Source: Akkermansia muciniphila (lineage in GTDB: Bacteria > Verrucomicrobiota > Verrucomicrobiia > Verrucomicrobiales > V1-33). Taken from it: a stretch of DNA of 45,122 nucleotides. The notes beneath the pieces are model-generated. The model had not been told where the DNA came from. It ran no database searches and saw only the letters and a list, made by a program, of their open reading frames with translations. Made by a program: the position numbers and the translations under genes. Every line of letters starts with the position of its first letter. The first letter of the stretch is position 1. The stretch covers positions 1 through 45,122 of the forward strand of contig CAMDJM010000035.1 of assembly GCA_945900785.1 (NCBI GenBank), read 5' to 3'. Below are positions 23,062-31,800 of this stretch, one piece after another.

Positions 23062-24207
23062 ATGGCTTCGATTTGGAAACACCCGATGAGCAGGTTCTGG
23101 TATGCCTGTTTCACGGATAAAAGCGGACGGCAGTTGAAGACTTCGACCAAGCTGCCCAATACCGACAAGAACCGTAAAACGGCACAGCGGATCGCGGATG
23201 ATCTGGAAATGGCGCACCGGGAGAATCAGACCGCGACACAGATTCTGCGCATTTACGGGAAGGTAATGGAGGATTTAACCGGCCAAACCTTGGCGTCTTC
23301 AAGCGTAAGGGGCTTTCTGGAGGGGTATTTGCGCACGAAGCGGGGGGAGATCAAAGAGAGTTCCCTGAAGGCCTATACGGGGATCGTGAATTCGTTTCTT
23401 GCTTGGCTGGGTCCGAAGGCAGAGGAGGAGATGCGGCGCATCGAGAAGCGGCACATGCTGGAATATCGGGGGCATGTGGCGGACACGGTGAGCGCGGGGG
23501 CAGCAAACAAACATCTGCTCTTCCTCAGGATTTTCTTCCGGGAGGCGAAACGGGATGGCCTGATTGCGGACTCCCCCTGTGATGATGTCAGGGGTTTGTC
23601 CTTGAAAGACAGGACGAAACGGCGGGCTTTCACTCTTGATGAGTTGCGGATCCTGATACGGGACACGGCAGGCTCGGAATGGGGTTCCATGGTGAAGTTC
23701 GGCTATTACACGGGGGCACGGCTGCGTGATTTGGCGGACCTGCGATGGGGTAGTCTGGATCTGGTGCGGGGCGAATTGCGTTTAAAAACTGGGAAAACAG
23801 GCCGCCTGGTGGTCCTTCCTCTGCCAAAGGCCTTGAGGGAGCACCTCTTGACCCTGACTCCGGGAGAAGGGGCCGAGTCGTTCGTGCATCCCGTTTTAGC
23901 TATGGTAAAGGGGAGTGCGCTTTCCTGGCAGTTTGGGGTGGTGCTGGCGAAGTGCGGCCTGAGGGACGCATGGAAGCGCAGCGCCAAAAGCAGGGGCCTG
24001 GACGGACCGGAAACCCAGCGGCAGTCCAACGAGCTGACCTTCCATTCCTTGCGGCACACAGCGGCGTCCGCGCTGGGGAATGCCGGAGTGGCCAAGTCCG
24101 TGTCTCAGGATATTCTCGGCCATGAGAGCGCGGCGGTGAATGCGGCATACACCCACATCGACAACGAAACAAAACGCCGGGCGCTGGAAATGCTGCCGGT
24201 GATTTGA
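23062..24207 (+). CDS. int: Tyrosine-type site-specific integrase
   Basis: The 381-residue recombinase has an N-terminal SAM-like core-binding domain (about 80-180, SSLKAYTGIVNSFLAWLG) and a catalytic domain with the full set of residues: R220 in YTGARLRDLADLRW, a lysine in KTGKTGR, H328-R331 in HSLRH, H354 in LGHES and nucleophile Y363 in AAYTHID. It cleaves and rejoins DNA at att sites. The first gene inside attL, 110 bp from the core repeat, it should catalyse integration into tRNA-Gln(CTG). All catalytic residues are present, so it may still be active. Confidence 0.95.
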   Translation: MASIWKHPMSRFWYACFTDKSGRQLKTSTKLPNTDKNRKTAQRIADDLEMAHRENQTATQILRIYGKVMEDLTGQTLASSSVRGFLEGYLRTKRGEIKESSLKAYTGIVNSFLAWLGPKAEEEMRRIEKRHMLEYRGHVADTVSAGAANKHLLFLRIFFREAKRDGLIADSPCDDVRGLSLKDRTKRRAFTLDELRILIRDTAGSEWGSMVKFGYYTGARLRDLADLRWGSLDLVRGELRLKTGKTGRLVVLPLPKALREHLLTLTPGEGAESFVHPVLAMVKGSALSWQFGVVLAKCGLRDAWKRSAKSRGLDGPETQRQSNELTFHSLRHTAASALGNAGVAKSVSQDILGHESAAVNAAYTHIDNETKRRALEMLPVI

Positions 24208-24591
24208 ACCGAAGCAGGATTGATGTGGCCGGACCGGCGCTGAGGGCATTCCCCAGTAAAGGGGCAAGGACACACCCGAAGGGTACCGAAGAAAAAGGGA
24301 TGTTCTCTCTCTTTCTCTCTTTCTCTCTTCCTTTCTTCCTTCCTTCCTTCTTTCTTTCTTTCCTCATCTTTCCACCAGTTTGCCGGGGTGATTTTTCCAT
24401 GGACGGACTCCCCTTCTATGACGTTATTCACGCCCATGATTCCGTCCATCTTATTTCACCTTGGAAAAGCTGGTGTGGACGCATCGGACTGCTGCGGGCG
24501 GGCGCATGAACCGCTTCCTTCCTTTGGGAGAGAGGGCGGGGAGCGTTCCAGTCCCCCCGGCGCGGTGGAATTCATGCCATCATCAAAAATC
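24208..24591 (+). other. Intergenic region with pyrimidine tract
   Basis: 384 bp between the integrase and the zinc-ribbon gene. An open frame reaches back to 24388 but its extra 68 residues look non-coding (MIFPWTDSPSMTLF…). The only clear structure is the pyrimidine tract at 24303-24365. Confidence 0.5.
24303..24365 (+). repeat. 63-nt uninterrupted polypyrimidine tract
   Basis: Every base from 24303 to 24365 is C or T, in TCTC, CTTT and CTTC units (microsatellite-like). Such tracts can form triplex DNA and slip in replication. It separates the integrase from the rest of the element and may be part of a promoter or origin; nothing more can be read. Confidence 0.85.
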
Positions 24592-26037
24592 ATGAGCGTT
24601 AAGCGAAAGAACCAAAGCAACCAACTTGAGAAACCCGGCAAAGACCTGAAAGTCGGCGACTCAATTTCATTCGGCGGCATACCCCAGACGGTCACGGATA
24701 TAAAAGTGACTGAGGGCGGCGGCTTCCTCATTTCTTCCAGCGGCGAATCTGCGGCCAAACAGCGCGGCTACCGTATCCAAGAGGAAACGCACGGATTCAA
24801 AATTGATCACTATCCACCAGCGTTTGTGCCAAAAGGGACGCCTCGCGATTCTTCCAAACTGTGTGCGGATGATTGGGATTTCTCCGACTTGCTCAATGAG
24901 CCAATAGAAACAAAACGGATGGCCTTGTTTCACGAACTGGCCCGAGAGAGCGCCCGGATAAGGGAGGCCTGCCGGGCATACGAGGAAGCCATCAAACGGG
25001 CCGCCTTGGCTTCTCCAAAGGTAGGGCAGGACGATACAGAAATGATCTCTGCCCACGACTTTGCCGACCCTTCGGCAGAAATATTTCTACGGGAACGCCT
25101 GAGGGAGTTTCCCTTTGGGGTGAAGTGCATTCAAACTGATGCAGTGGCGGATGATGTTCCATGGAACCGCCTGAATGATGATGTGAAAAATGAGATGATA
25201 GAAGCTGCCGCTCACGCCGAAAAAATGAGGAGAAAAGACTCCAGCCCATTGGCCGATGCTGGTGTGGCCTGCGGCACCGATCACGCCGAAAAAATTATGA
25301 GAAAAGACTCCCCTTATGCAAGTCTAACCATAAATGATGTGCCCGGTGGACATCCGGGCTGGCCTTTGGATCGGCCAATAGAAGTCGCGTGGGAATGGGA
25401 TGGCGACGGCAGACCCTGTTTCGCGTTCAACAGTGGGATGCCCGGACTTCCGGAATTGAGCCGCCTCGGGAACGGCAGCAGGGCCGGAAAACTGCTGTCG
25501 GAAAGCGTTGATTTGTGCATCTGCTTTAACTTCAGAGATGAGGAAATAATTAAGGGCTTGCGGGCGTGGTTGAAGGCCAAGCGGAAGGCTTTGCCCCAAG
25601 AGCTACAGGAGTTCAAAGTTTCCAGCGAGCAACCCTACACTAAGCTGAAATCGAACAATGTAGATGCCGGGTTAAAGGGATTGGCGGCGCTGCGACTCCG
25701 GGCCGCGATGCCGGCCAAGGCGGCTGCCGTCGCTTTCCACGAAATCTATTTCCCGAAGCAAAAAGCCCGCAAGTCCGATATAGGCAATGTTCAAAAGCAG
25801 GCGGAAAAAGCGCTGGAATGGCAACGAATGTTTCTGCGGTATTGCCAACTGGACTCCGCCCCGGTGATCGCAAGAGGGACATGGGATTTGGAGTGCTCTC
25901 TCTGCTGTCGGATAACACCGATTGAAAAGGAGCCGGGGCATATTTCCAAGGTTCACCGTGAACTGCGCTGCCCGGAATGCGACCACTGGGAGAAGGTGGG
26001 CTGGGACGGGACAAGGTGGGTCACCTACGAGGAATAG
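24592..26037 (+). CDS. Unknown protein with C-terminal zinc ribbon
   Basis: I do not recognise the family. From ATG at 24592 it is 481 residues (ATG at 24574 or upstream starts are possible). The N-terminus is basic (MSVKRKNQSNQLEKPGKDLK) and leads to a small beta-rich segment (GDSISFGGIPQTVTDIKV). A helical stretch follows (MALFHELARESARIREACRA, then YEEAIKRA). Around residues 205-245 the phrase HAEK-(I)MR-RKDS occurs twice about 27 residues apart. The C-terminus holds C435-x2-C438 and C460-x2-C463, a treble-clef or ribbon-like zinc site (CSLCC…RCPECDHWEKVGWDG). It sits between integrase and replication genes of the element, where it could be a DNA- or RNA-binding factor; that is a guess. 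Confidence 0.7.
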   Translation: MSVKRKNQSNQLEKPGKDLKVGDSISFGGIPQTVTDIKVTEGGGFLISSSGESAAKQRGYRIQEETHGFKIDHYPPAFVPKGTPRDSSKLCADDWDFSDLLNEPIETKRMALFHELARESARIREACRAYEEAIKRAALASPKVGQDDTEMISAHDFADPSAEIFLRERLREFPFGVKCIQTDAVADDVPWNRLNDDVKNEMIEAAAHAEKMRRKDSSPLADAGVACGTDHAEKIMRKDSPYASLTINDVPGGHPGWPLDRPIEVAWEWDGDGRPCFAFNSGMPGLPELSRLGNGSRAGKLLSESVDLCICFNFRDEEIIKGLRAWLKAKRKALPQELQEFKVSSEQPYTKLKSNNVDAGLKGLAALRLRAAMPAKAAAVAFHEIYFPKQKARKSDIGNVQKQAEKALEWQRMFLRYCQLDSAPVIARGTWDLECSLCCRITPIEKEPGHISKVHRELRCPECDHWEKVGWDGTRWVTYEE

Positions 26038-26058
26038 ACGCAGGTCAAACCACAATAG

Positions 26059-26091
26059 TTGTAGGGTCGTGGGGTGTTCACGACCCTACAA
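26059..26091 (+). terminator. Perfect 13-bp hairpin after the zinc-ribbon gene
   Basis: TTGTAGGGTCGTG (26059-26071), a 7-nt loop and CACGACCCTACAA (26079-26091) form a perfect stem 22 bp after the stop codon. There is no T-run, so it may be a terminator without U-tract, an mRNA-stabilising hairpin, or a protein-binding palindrome for the next operon. Confidence 0.5.
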
Positions 26092-26144
26092 GCGCCGCAG
26101 TTCGCAGTTCGGAAAAATGCCGTGAAAGGTGTTGCCATCACCCA

Positions 26145-26459
26145 ATGACAACAAAACAACTAAAAACGGACAAGCCCACCCTCGCGGGGCGTGCCCCAGT
26201 CGGAAGCGAGCACAAATTCGAACCTGCCTCTCTTGAGGCGGCAGAGTTCGCGAGGTTGCCCGCCGTGAGGGGCCGCTGCCCCATAAGCTTCCTTTCACGG
26301 TCCGCGATTGTGGATCTTGGGGTAGTGGTGCCCGGTCTTTTGGTCCGGCTTCGCAAGCCCGGAGCTATTCGCGGCGCGGTGCTGGTGCATCTGCCCACCT
26401 TGCGGCAATACCTGCGGGACATGAGGGAAGCCCAACTGGAAACGAGGGTGCAATCATGA
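26145..26459 (+). CDS. AlpA/excisionase-like small DNA-binding protein
   Basis: A 104-residue protein. Its core, RLPAVRGRCPISFLSRSAIV followed by a stretch ending KPGAIRGAVLVHLPTLRQYL, follows the pattern R-LP-x4-RCP-x-S-x-LSRS … G-x-RG-x-x-L-x-LPSL-x-x-YL. This is seen in short helix-turn-helix proteins next to integrases and primases in islands, comparable with AlpA/excisionase adaptors. Likely role: control of excision or early transcription of the element. The family call is from memory of the pattern. Start ATG at 26145; the frame is open upstream but reads as unrelated sequence over the hairpin. Its stop overlaps the next start (ATGA, 26456-26459). Confidence 0.6.
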   Translation: MTTKQLKTDKPTLAGRAPVGSEHKFEPASLEAAEFARLPAVRGRCPISFLSRSAIVDLGVVVPGLLVRLRKPGAIRGAVLVHLPTLRQYLRDMREAQLETRVQS

Positions 26460-26743
26460 GTGCGCGGCACCTTCAAAACGTCGGTTCCCCCGGTTTGGCT
26501 TACCCGCCAGCTGACGGACGTATGCAGGCGGAGTCTGCAAAATGGCATGTGGTGGAGTGGTCACCGGAAGAAAAGTGCTTCCACATTCAGACGCTACGCG
26601 AAGCGCTGGCGGAGAATTTAGGAGCCTTTCTGGAGGACAGGACCACAAGTTATCACCCCTTGGGGTTGTTTGCCTCACACCTTGAGGCCAGCAAGGCTTG
26701 TGCGCTCCTGCAGCGCATCAGAGATGCCAGAGAATGCGAGTAG
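26456..26743 (+). CDS. Small unknown protein of the island
   Basis: A 95-residue protein with no recognised family. ATG overlaps the stop of the AlpA-like gene (ATGA), and the primase-like gene starts 28 bp after its end, so it belongs to the same operon. Visible content: WHVVEWSPEEKCFHIQTLRE, a Glu-rich amphipathic helix (EALAENLGAFLEDR), and a C-terminal helix ASKACALLQRIRDARE. The close packing supports it being a real gene. Confidence 0.6.
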   Translation: MSARHLQNVGSPGLAYPPADGRMQAESAKWHVVEWSPEEKCFHIQTLREALAENLGAFLEDRTTSYHPLGLFASHLEASKACALLQRIRDARECE

Positions 26744-26771
26744 CAAGCCGATGAACTGCAAAGCGAGGATA

Positions 26772-27797
26772 ATGAACCCTGACAAACTACCAATCGAAAC
26801 TATCAAATCCCGCCTGCTGATTCCCGAGGTGTGGCGGCGGCTGGAACTGCCGGGGGAGCCGGGGAAGTGTTGTGCTTCCCCCTTCCGGCCTGACAAAAAA
26901 CCCTCGTTCTCCGTCTTTCAGGACGGGCAGCGCTTTCGGGATCACGCTTCCGGGGCAAGTGGCTCGGTGCTGGACTTCATTCAGTTGGCGCTCAAGCTGC
27001 CTCTGGACGCGGCTTTACAGTGGGCACGGGAGCAATGCGGCGGCGTTTCCGTGGTGCCGACTGTCCGAAGTGCCAGCCGCGGCGTTGAGGCGGGGCAAAA
27101 AGCTACGCCGGGGCCAGTCAGGGCTAAACCGTGCCCGCCACTGCGGCAAGGGAGCGCGGCGGAACTGCAAGCGCTGGCCGCATTGCGCGGAATCCCCGTC
27201 ATCACATTGGCGGAAGCGCAATCGGCCGGCCTGCTGGCCTTCGCGGAAGTTTGGGGCCGGGCCGCTTGGTTGGTATGTGATCCGGGCGGGCGCATCGCGG
27301 AAGGGCGGCGGCTGGATGGCCTGCCGTGGGAAGCCTACGGCTCCATGCCTGCCCGGAAGTGCCATGCGTGGGGCGGCCAAAAAAATTGGCCGGTGAATCT
27401 GGAGCAGGCTGCCCGATGCCCCAAGCTGGCCATGGTGGAAGGTGGCCCGGATGCTTTGGCCGCGCTCGAATTCGTCAGGCGGGAAGGCGTGGTCGATACC
27501 GTCGGCGTGGTGGCCATGCTGGGAGCGGCAAATACCCGGCTGGACGCCGAGGCGTTGCCCTTCTTCCGGGGAAAGCAGGTGCGGCTTTTCCCCCACGTGG
27601 ACGCGGCAGGACGCACGGCAGCGCGGGAATGGGGGCGGGTGCTAGTGGAAGCAGGCGCGGCGCGGGTGGATGCCTTTGACCTTTCCGGCTTGGAGTGCCG
27701 GGACGGGAGGCCCGGAAAGGACGTGTGCGATTTGTTGAACATTGCGCCGGAGTGCCGGGGCCGGTCGCCGAAATTCCAAGGGAGGATCATGCCTTGA
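26772..27797 (+). CDS. Primase-like protein: CHC2-type domain without zinc ligands plus TOPRIM
   Basis: The 341-residue protein starts with a CHC2-primase fold: CCASPFRPDKKPSFSVFQDG (C33, C34) then FRDHASGASGSVLDFIQLAL. In DnaG the zinc ligands are C-x2-H and C-x2-C; here the histidine position is Arg and the second cysteine pair is D-H-A-S-type sequence, so zinc binding looks lost. The C-terminal half is TOPRIM: LAMVEGGPDALAALEFVRR (catalytic Glu) and FPHVDAAGRTAAREWGRVL (metal-binding Asp). It probably primes replication of the element or acts on DNA with the ATPase downstream. ATG at 26772 follows a GAGG site. The end overlaps the next gene (TTGA). Confidence 0.8.
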   Translation: MNPDKLPIETIKSRLLIPEVWRRLELPGEPGKCCASPFRPDKKPSFSVFQDGQRFRDHASGASGSVLDFIQLALKLPLDAALQWAREQCGGVSVVPTVRSASRGVEAGQKATPGPVRAKPCPPLRQGSAAELQALAALRGIPVITLAEAQSAGLLAFAEVWGRAAWLVCDPGGRIAEGRRLDGLPWEAYGSMPARKCHAWGGQKNWPVNLEQAARCPKLAMVEGGPDALAALEFVRREGVVDTVGVVAMLGAANTRLDAEALPFFRGKQVRLFPHVDAAGRTAAREWGRVLVEAGAARVDAFDLSGLECRDGRPGKDVCDLLNIAPECRGRSPKFQGRIMP

Positions 27798-28948
27798 GTG
27801 CTGACACGGGAATCTTTGATCCGTTGGCGGAATCGCCACCAACGAAACCGAAACCACGACGCGGGCCATTCGACGACCGGACGGGCGCGGAGGGCGCGAA
27901 GGAGGGTGAGAAGAAGAAGTTCTTCACTTTCTACAAGCCAAGCGAATTGGCGGCCTACGTGGTGCCGGAGGACGTGCCCTTGATCGGAGACCTCCACGTT
28001 TTTAGAGGGGGAATCTTTGTGCTGGGGGGTGCCGCGGGCGTGGGGAAATCATTCTGCCTCTCCCAGTTGGCCATTTCCGGGGCGACCGGTGCGCCGTGGT
28101 TCGGGCTGACGGTTCACCGACGTTTCAGGACCATGATCCTTCAGGCGGAAAACGGCCTGGTGCGGTTGTCGTCGGAATACCGCGTTCACTGCGAGGTGAA
28201 TCTTGATGACGCGGTGAGGATATCCGGCGACGTGGATACTTTTGCTTTCGAGGATCCGGCTTTCTGTGAAGAATTCCGCCGTGAGATTGAGGCCTTCCAG
28301 CCTGACGTGATCGTGCTGGACCCTTGGAACCGGGCCGCAAGGGACAGCATGGAGAAGGATTTCCGGCAGGCTTTTGATAACATCATCGCCTGTCTGCCTG
28401 CCGGGGATGCCCGCCCGGCCTTGATGATTTGCGCCCATACCCGGAAACCAAGAGTCGGGGAAAGCGCCAAAGGGCGCGGCCTGCTAAATTTGCTATCCGG
28501 TTCGCTGGTGCTGGGTAGCATTCCAAGGGCGGCTTTCATCCTTCAGGCCGCAACGGATGAGGTTGAAGGAAATGAATTCGTGTTTTCCTGCTGCAAGAAC
28601 AACAATGGGCCATTGGGACCGGCCACGGCATGGCGACGGGAGGGGGTGCGTTTTGAGGGTCCGCTGGAAGGGTTCGATTGGGACAGTTTCAACAATGGTG
28701 GAACTGGCAGCGGAGGGAAGAATGCCAAAATTGAGGAAATCCATTTGGAGCAGGTCTTTGAGGGTGGGAAAAAGTGGCTACCCAAAGAAAAGGCGACCAA
28801 GGAGCTGATGAGACTAACGAAAGCCGCAAGGCAGACTGCTTACAATGCAATGGACGGAGTGAAGGGACGTTTTGCCGACCGACTGCGGGTGAACCCTGGG
28901 AATGGTGAGTTTAGTATCTATCCGAAAACTGAAGAGGAGGGAGAGTGA
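27794..28948 (+). CDS. RepA-like RecA-fold ATPase (putative replicative helicase)
   Basis: The 384-residue protein has Walker A GGAAGVGKS (K85) in GGIFVLGGAAGVGKSFCLSQ, a Walker B DVIVLDPWN, and a sensor-type CAHTRKP. This is the layout of the plasmid RepA/AAA_25 hexameric helicases. The C-terminus carries a small winged-helix-like tail (PKEKATKELMRLTKAARQTA). The start is TTG at 27794, with GGGAGG at 27780-27785 eight bases upstream and a TTGA overlap with the primase stop; no better start exists in frame before the ATP site. Paired with the primase-like protein it would give the element its own replication ability. Confidence 0.85.
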   Translation: MSADTGIFDPLAESPPTKPKPRRGPFDDRTGAEGAKEGEKKKFFTFYKPSELAAYVVPEDVPLIGDLHVFRGGIFVLGGAAGVGKSFCLSQLAISGATGAPWFGLTVHRRFRTMILQAENGLVRLSSEYRVHCEVNLDDAVRISGDVDTFAFEDPAFCEEFRREIEAFQPDVIVLDPWNRAARDSMEKDFRQAFDNIIACLPAGDARPALMICAHTRKPRVGESAKGRGLLNLLSGSLVLGSIPRAAFILQAATDEVEGNEFVFSCCKNNNGPLGPATAWRREGVRFEGPLEGFDWDSFNNGGTGSGGKNAKIEEIHLEQVFEGGKKWLPKEKATKELMRLTKAARQTAYNAMDGVKGRFADRLRVNPGNGEFSIYPKTEEEGE

Positions 28949-29064
28949 AAGGGACAAAGCTGGGGGCACGAGGAATGGGTTCCTCATCGAGTGCCACATG
29001 ACTCACGGCTAAACTTGCTTTTCGGCGATTTCGCGGCTTTGTAAGGGACACACTTTCCCTCCCG

Positions 29065-31737
29065 ATGTCACCGAACCCTTCCAACCCGCAATTGCCGGAG
29101 CCGAAAAGAATTGCCCTGCCGCCCGCCTTTGAGGAGCAGCCGGGCCGGAGGAAAAATGGACCGGGAAACTCATTTCGCTGTTGGCGGTTGCTGACTTGGG
29201 TTGTGGGGGCGGGTGGTCTAATGGGCGGGCTCCTTTGGACCGGCTGGCAGCTTGGACGGTCCGCATCGAACCGCGCCCCCGCGCCGGTGGATTCTCCTGC
29301 TGTCGTGAATGCCAGTGCCGTGACAACGGAGACAGCCTCCGAGCCAGTCGATTCCACAGAGTCTCTTTTCGCTGCTGGCAAAGCCGCATACGATTCCAAG
29401 GACTACCCTACGGCGCTCATGAAGTTCTCCGAAGCAGCGGAATGGGGCGATTCGAAAGCCGGGTATGAACTCAGCCGAATGTATTTTTCAGGTTCTGGAG
29501 TTGAAGAGGATCTAGCGAGGGGGGTGCGCTGGTGCCGGAAGGCGGCGGATCATGGATTTGTCGAGGCCCAATATACTTTGGGCAACATGTATGCTCAAGG
29601 CGTGACGTCGCCACTGATTCAAAGCGACGGTTGGTGGGCTAGAGCCAGAACTAACCGGGTGCTCAGGAGTACCACACAATCCGACCAATGGTGGTGGTCG
29701 CAAGTTTGCTCGGAAATTTTAGCTAAAAATCCCGAGGAAGCACTGAAATGGTATCGGAAGGCCGCAGAACAAGGCGACAAGGAGGCGCAATACAAACTCA
29801 GCGGGATTTATTCAGAGGGAACCGGAACTGCCAAAGACAAGGCCGAAGGGTTACGCTGGCATCTAAAAGCAGCCGAGCAAGGCCATTTGTTAGCTCAACT
29901 CAATCTCGCGGAGAAGTACTTAAGGGGAACCGGGGTGCCCAAGGACAAGGCGGAAGCCGCAAAATGGTTTAGGATGGTGGCAGATCAAGGACTGGACTAC
30001 GCCCAAGGCATGCTGGGCTGGATGTATTTGAATGGGGAAGGGGTAGCCAAGGACCCGGCTGAAGCAGCCCGTTGGTATCTGAAAGCCGCAGAACAAGGCT
30101 TTGCCGAAGCCCAAAGCCAGCTTGGTTGGATGTTTTTTAATGGTGAAGGGGTGAAGAAGGACCCGGCGGAAGCAGCCCGTTGGTATCGCAAAGCTGCGGA
30201 TCAGGGAATGGCCGACGCCCAAAATAGGCTCGCGTGGCTTTACTTCCAAGGAGCAGGCGTGGCCAAAGACACTTGGCAGGCTGCGTATTGGTTCCGGAAA
30301 TCTGCGCAACAGGAAAACGCATCTGCGGCAACCTCACTGGGCTGGATGTATGAAATGGGGGAAGGAGTGTTGAAGGACCCTAAACAGGCCGTTGATTGGT
30401 ATCAGAAGGCGGCGGAACGGGGGTATTATCGAGCGCAAAATAATTTGGCTAACATGTATAGGAAGGGCGAGGGCATATCCAAAGACCCGGTAAAAGCTGC
30501 CCAGTGGTATCGAAAATCAGCGCTACAAGGATATTCAGAAGCCCAAAATGGGCTTGGGGTGACCTATTTGGAGGGCGGTGGAGTGACCAAAGATTCCAAA
30601 GAAGCCAGTCGATGGTTTCGGAAAGCAGCAGATCAAGGACATGCTTTGGCTCAGGGAAACCTTGGGATCTTGTATTACCGAGGAGACGGCATACCGAAAG
30701 ATTCCATGGAAGCCGTCCGGTGGTTTCGGAAGGCCTCAGATCAGGGTTTGGCTATGGCTCAGAACTACCTGGGGGGCTTGTATTTTAATGGCGAAGGGGT
30801 GCCTAAGAATTTGGTGTTTGCTTATAAATGGTTTCTGCTGGCCAAGGCCGGAGGTGACGAGGGGAAAGGAAGTGAAATGGCAGAGAAACTACTTTCCCCG
30901 GCTCAAAGGGCGGAAGGGCAGCGGCTGGCGGCTGCGTTTTCCCCAAAGGTTGAAAATACTGGAGAAACGATAGGACCCCGCCCCTCAGTGCTGGAGAGTG
31001 AGGGTTTGGTAACCATGAAGCCTGAGAGGGGCGGAAAGGAATCCTCCGAGCCGCGCCCGTTCAAACCTGCCACGGATGACCCTGATTATTTCACCGGCAC
31101 AGGATTCTTCATTGGTGAGGGCGGTTACCTCATCACAGCGGCGCATGTGGTAACCAAGGCCGCTGCCGTGTTCGCGTATCTGCCCGACGGGCGGAAATTG
31201 CCCCTACGTTTGATCCGGATGGATGCCAAGTTGGATCTGGCCCTGTTTCAAATCCAGTCAGGGGAAAACCTTCCTCGCGGTTTGCCCATCGTCAGCAGCA
31301 AAGGTCTCGCACTCGGCCAGCCGGTCATGACCATCGGCTTTCCGAATCCTGACGTTCAGGGCAATGCTCCGAAATTCACCGATGGCAAGGTCAGTGCCCT
31401 GACGGGTGCGGGGGATAGTCCCAATACGATACAGGTGAGTGTGCCCGTGCAGCAGGGTAATTCCGGCGGGGCGCTGGTGGATATGGCGGGACGGGTAGTC
31501 GGGGTAATCTCCCACCGGTTGGATGCCATCGTAATGGCGCGGCAAACCGGGGCCTTGAGCGAGAACGTCAACTATGCCGTGAAGAGCAGCCATCTTTTAG
31601 CTTTTCTGGAAGGGACGCCTGCCGCCTCTACAGGTGCCGATGCAGCGGAGGGAAGCCTTGGTGCCAATGCCAAGCCCCAGACTATCCAGAGCGTAAAAGA
31701 TGCGACGGTCCAAATCCTCGCGGAAAAGCAAAGGTGA
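29065..31737 (+). CDS. Membrane-anchored protein with 12 Sel1 repeats and a trypsin-like protease domain
   Basis: An 890-residue protein. A single membrane segment (about 39-64, around LLTWVVGAGGLMGGLLW) follows a hydrophilic, proline-rich N-terminus, so the rest should be periplasmic. Residues about 105-600 hold 12 Sel1 units (xAQxxLGxMYxxGxGVxKDxxEAxxWYRKAA). An insert of about 42 residues (GWWARARTNRVLR…) breaks the second and third. Residues about 670-840 form a chymotrypsin/HtrA-like protease with a full triad: H694 (LITAAHVV), D724 (KLDLALFQI) and S800 (QQGNSGGALV). No PDZ domain is seen. The Sel1 repeats would bind partner proteins; the protease may cut them or incoming proteins. As the largest cargo gene of the element, a protective or host-modifying role is possible but unproven. 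Confidence 0.88.
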   Translation: MSPNPSNPQLPEPKRIALPPAFEEQPGRRKNGPGNSFRCWRLLTWVVGAGGLMGGLLWTGWQLGRSASNRAPAPVDSPAVVNASAVTTETASEPVDSTESLFAAGKAAYDSKDYPTALMKFSEAAEWGDSKAGYELSRMYFSGSGVEEDLARGVRWCRKAADHGFVEAQYTLGNMYAQGVTSPLIQSDGWWARARTNRVLRSTTQSDQWWWSQVCSEILAKNPEEALKWYRKAAEQGDKEAQYKLSGIYSEGTGTAKDKAEGLRWHLKAAEQGHLLAQLNLAEKYLRGTGVPKDKAEAAKWFRMVADQGLDYAQGMLGWMYLNGEGVAKDPAEAARWYLKAAEQGFAEAQSQLGWMFFNGEGVKKDPAEAARWYRKAADQGMADAQNRLAWLYFQGAGVAKDTWQAAYWFRKSAQQENASAATSLGWMYEMGEGVLKDPKQAVDWYQKAAERGYYRAQNNLANMYRKGEGISKDPVKAAQWYRKSALQGYSEAQNGLGVTYLEGGGVTKDSKEASRWFRKAADQGHALAQGNLGILYYRGDGIPKDSMEAVRWFRKASDQGLAMAQNYLGGLYFNGEGVPKNLVFAYKWFLLAKAGGDEGKGSEMAEKLLSPAQRAEGQRLAAAFSPKVENTGETIGPRPSVLESEGLVTMKPERGGKESSEPRPFKPATDDPDYFTGTGFFIGEGGYLITAAHVVTKAAAVFAYLPDGRKLPLRLIRMDAKLDLALFQIQSGENLPRGLPIVSSKGLALGQPVMTIGFPNPDVQGNAPKFTDGKVSALTGAGDSPNTIQVSVPVQQGNSGGALVDMAGRVVGVISHRLDAIVMARQTGALSENVNYAVKSSHLLAFLEGTPAASTGADAAEGSLGANAKPQTIQSVKDATVQILAEKQR

Positions 31738-31800
31738 GGTGATGTGGTGCGGTCGGTTTGATCTGGCTTGACCAGTCAGCCTTGATATGGACGTTAGGAA

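Noticed and set aside
23900..24400. Minus-strand frame rich in Lys/Arg/Glu over the pyrimidine tract
   Set aside because: The KERKKEGRKKGREKERKR sequence is just the pyrimidine tract read in reverse; no gene is supported.
29390..30860. CRISPR-like or DNA tandem repeats
   Set aside because: The periodicity of about 108 bp is protein-level Sel1 repetition with diverged codons. No identical repeats with unique spacers exist here or elsewhere in the window.
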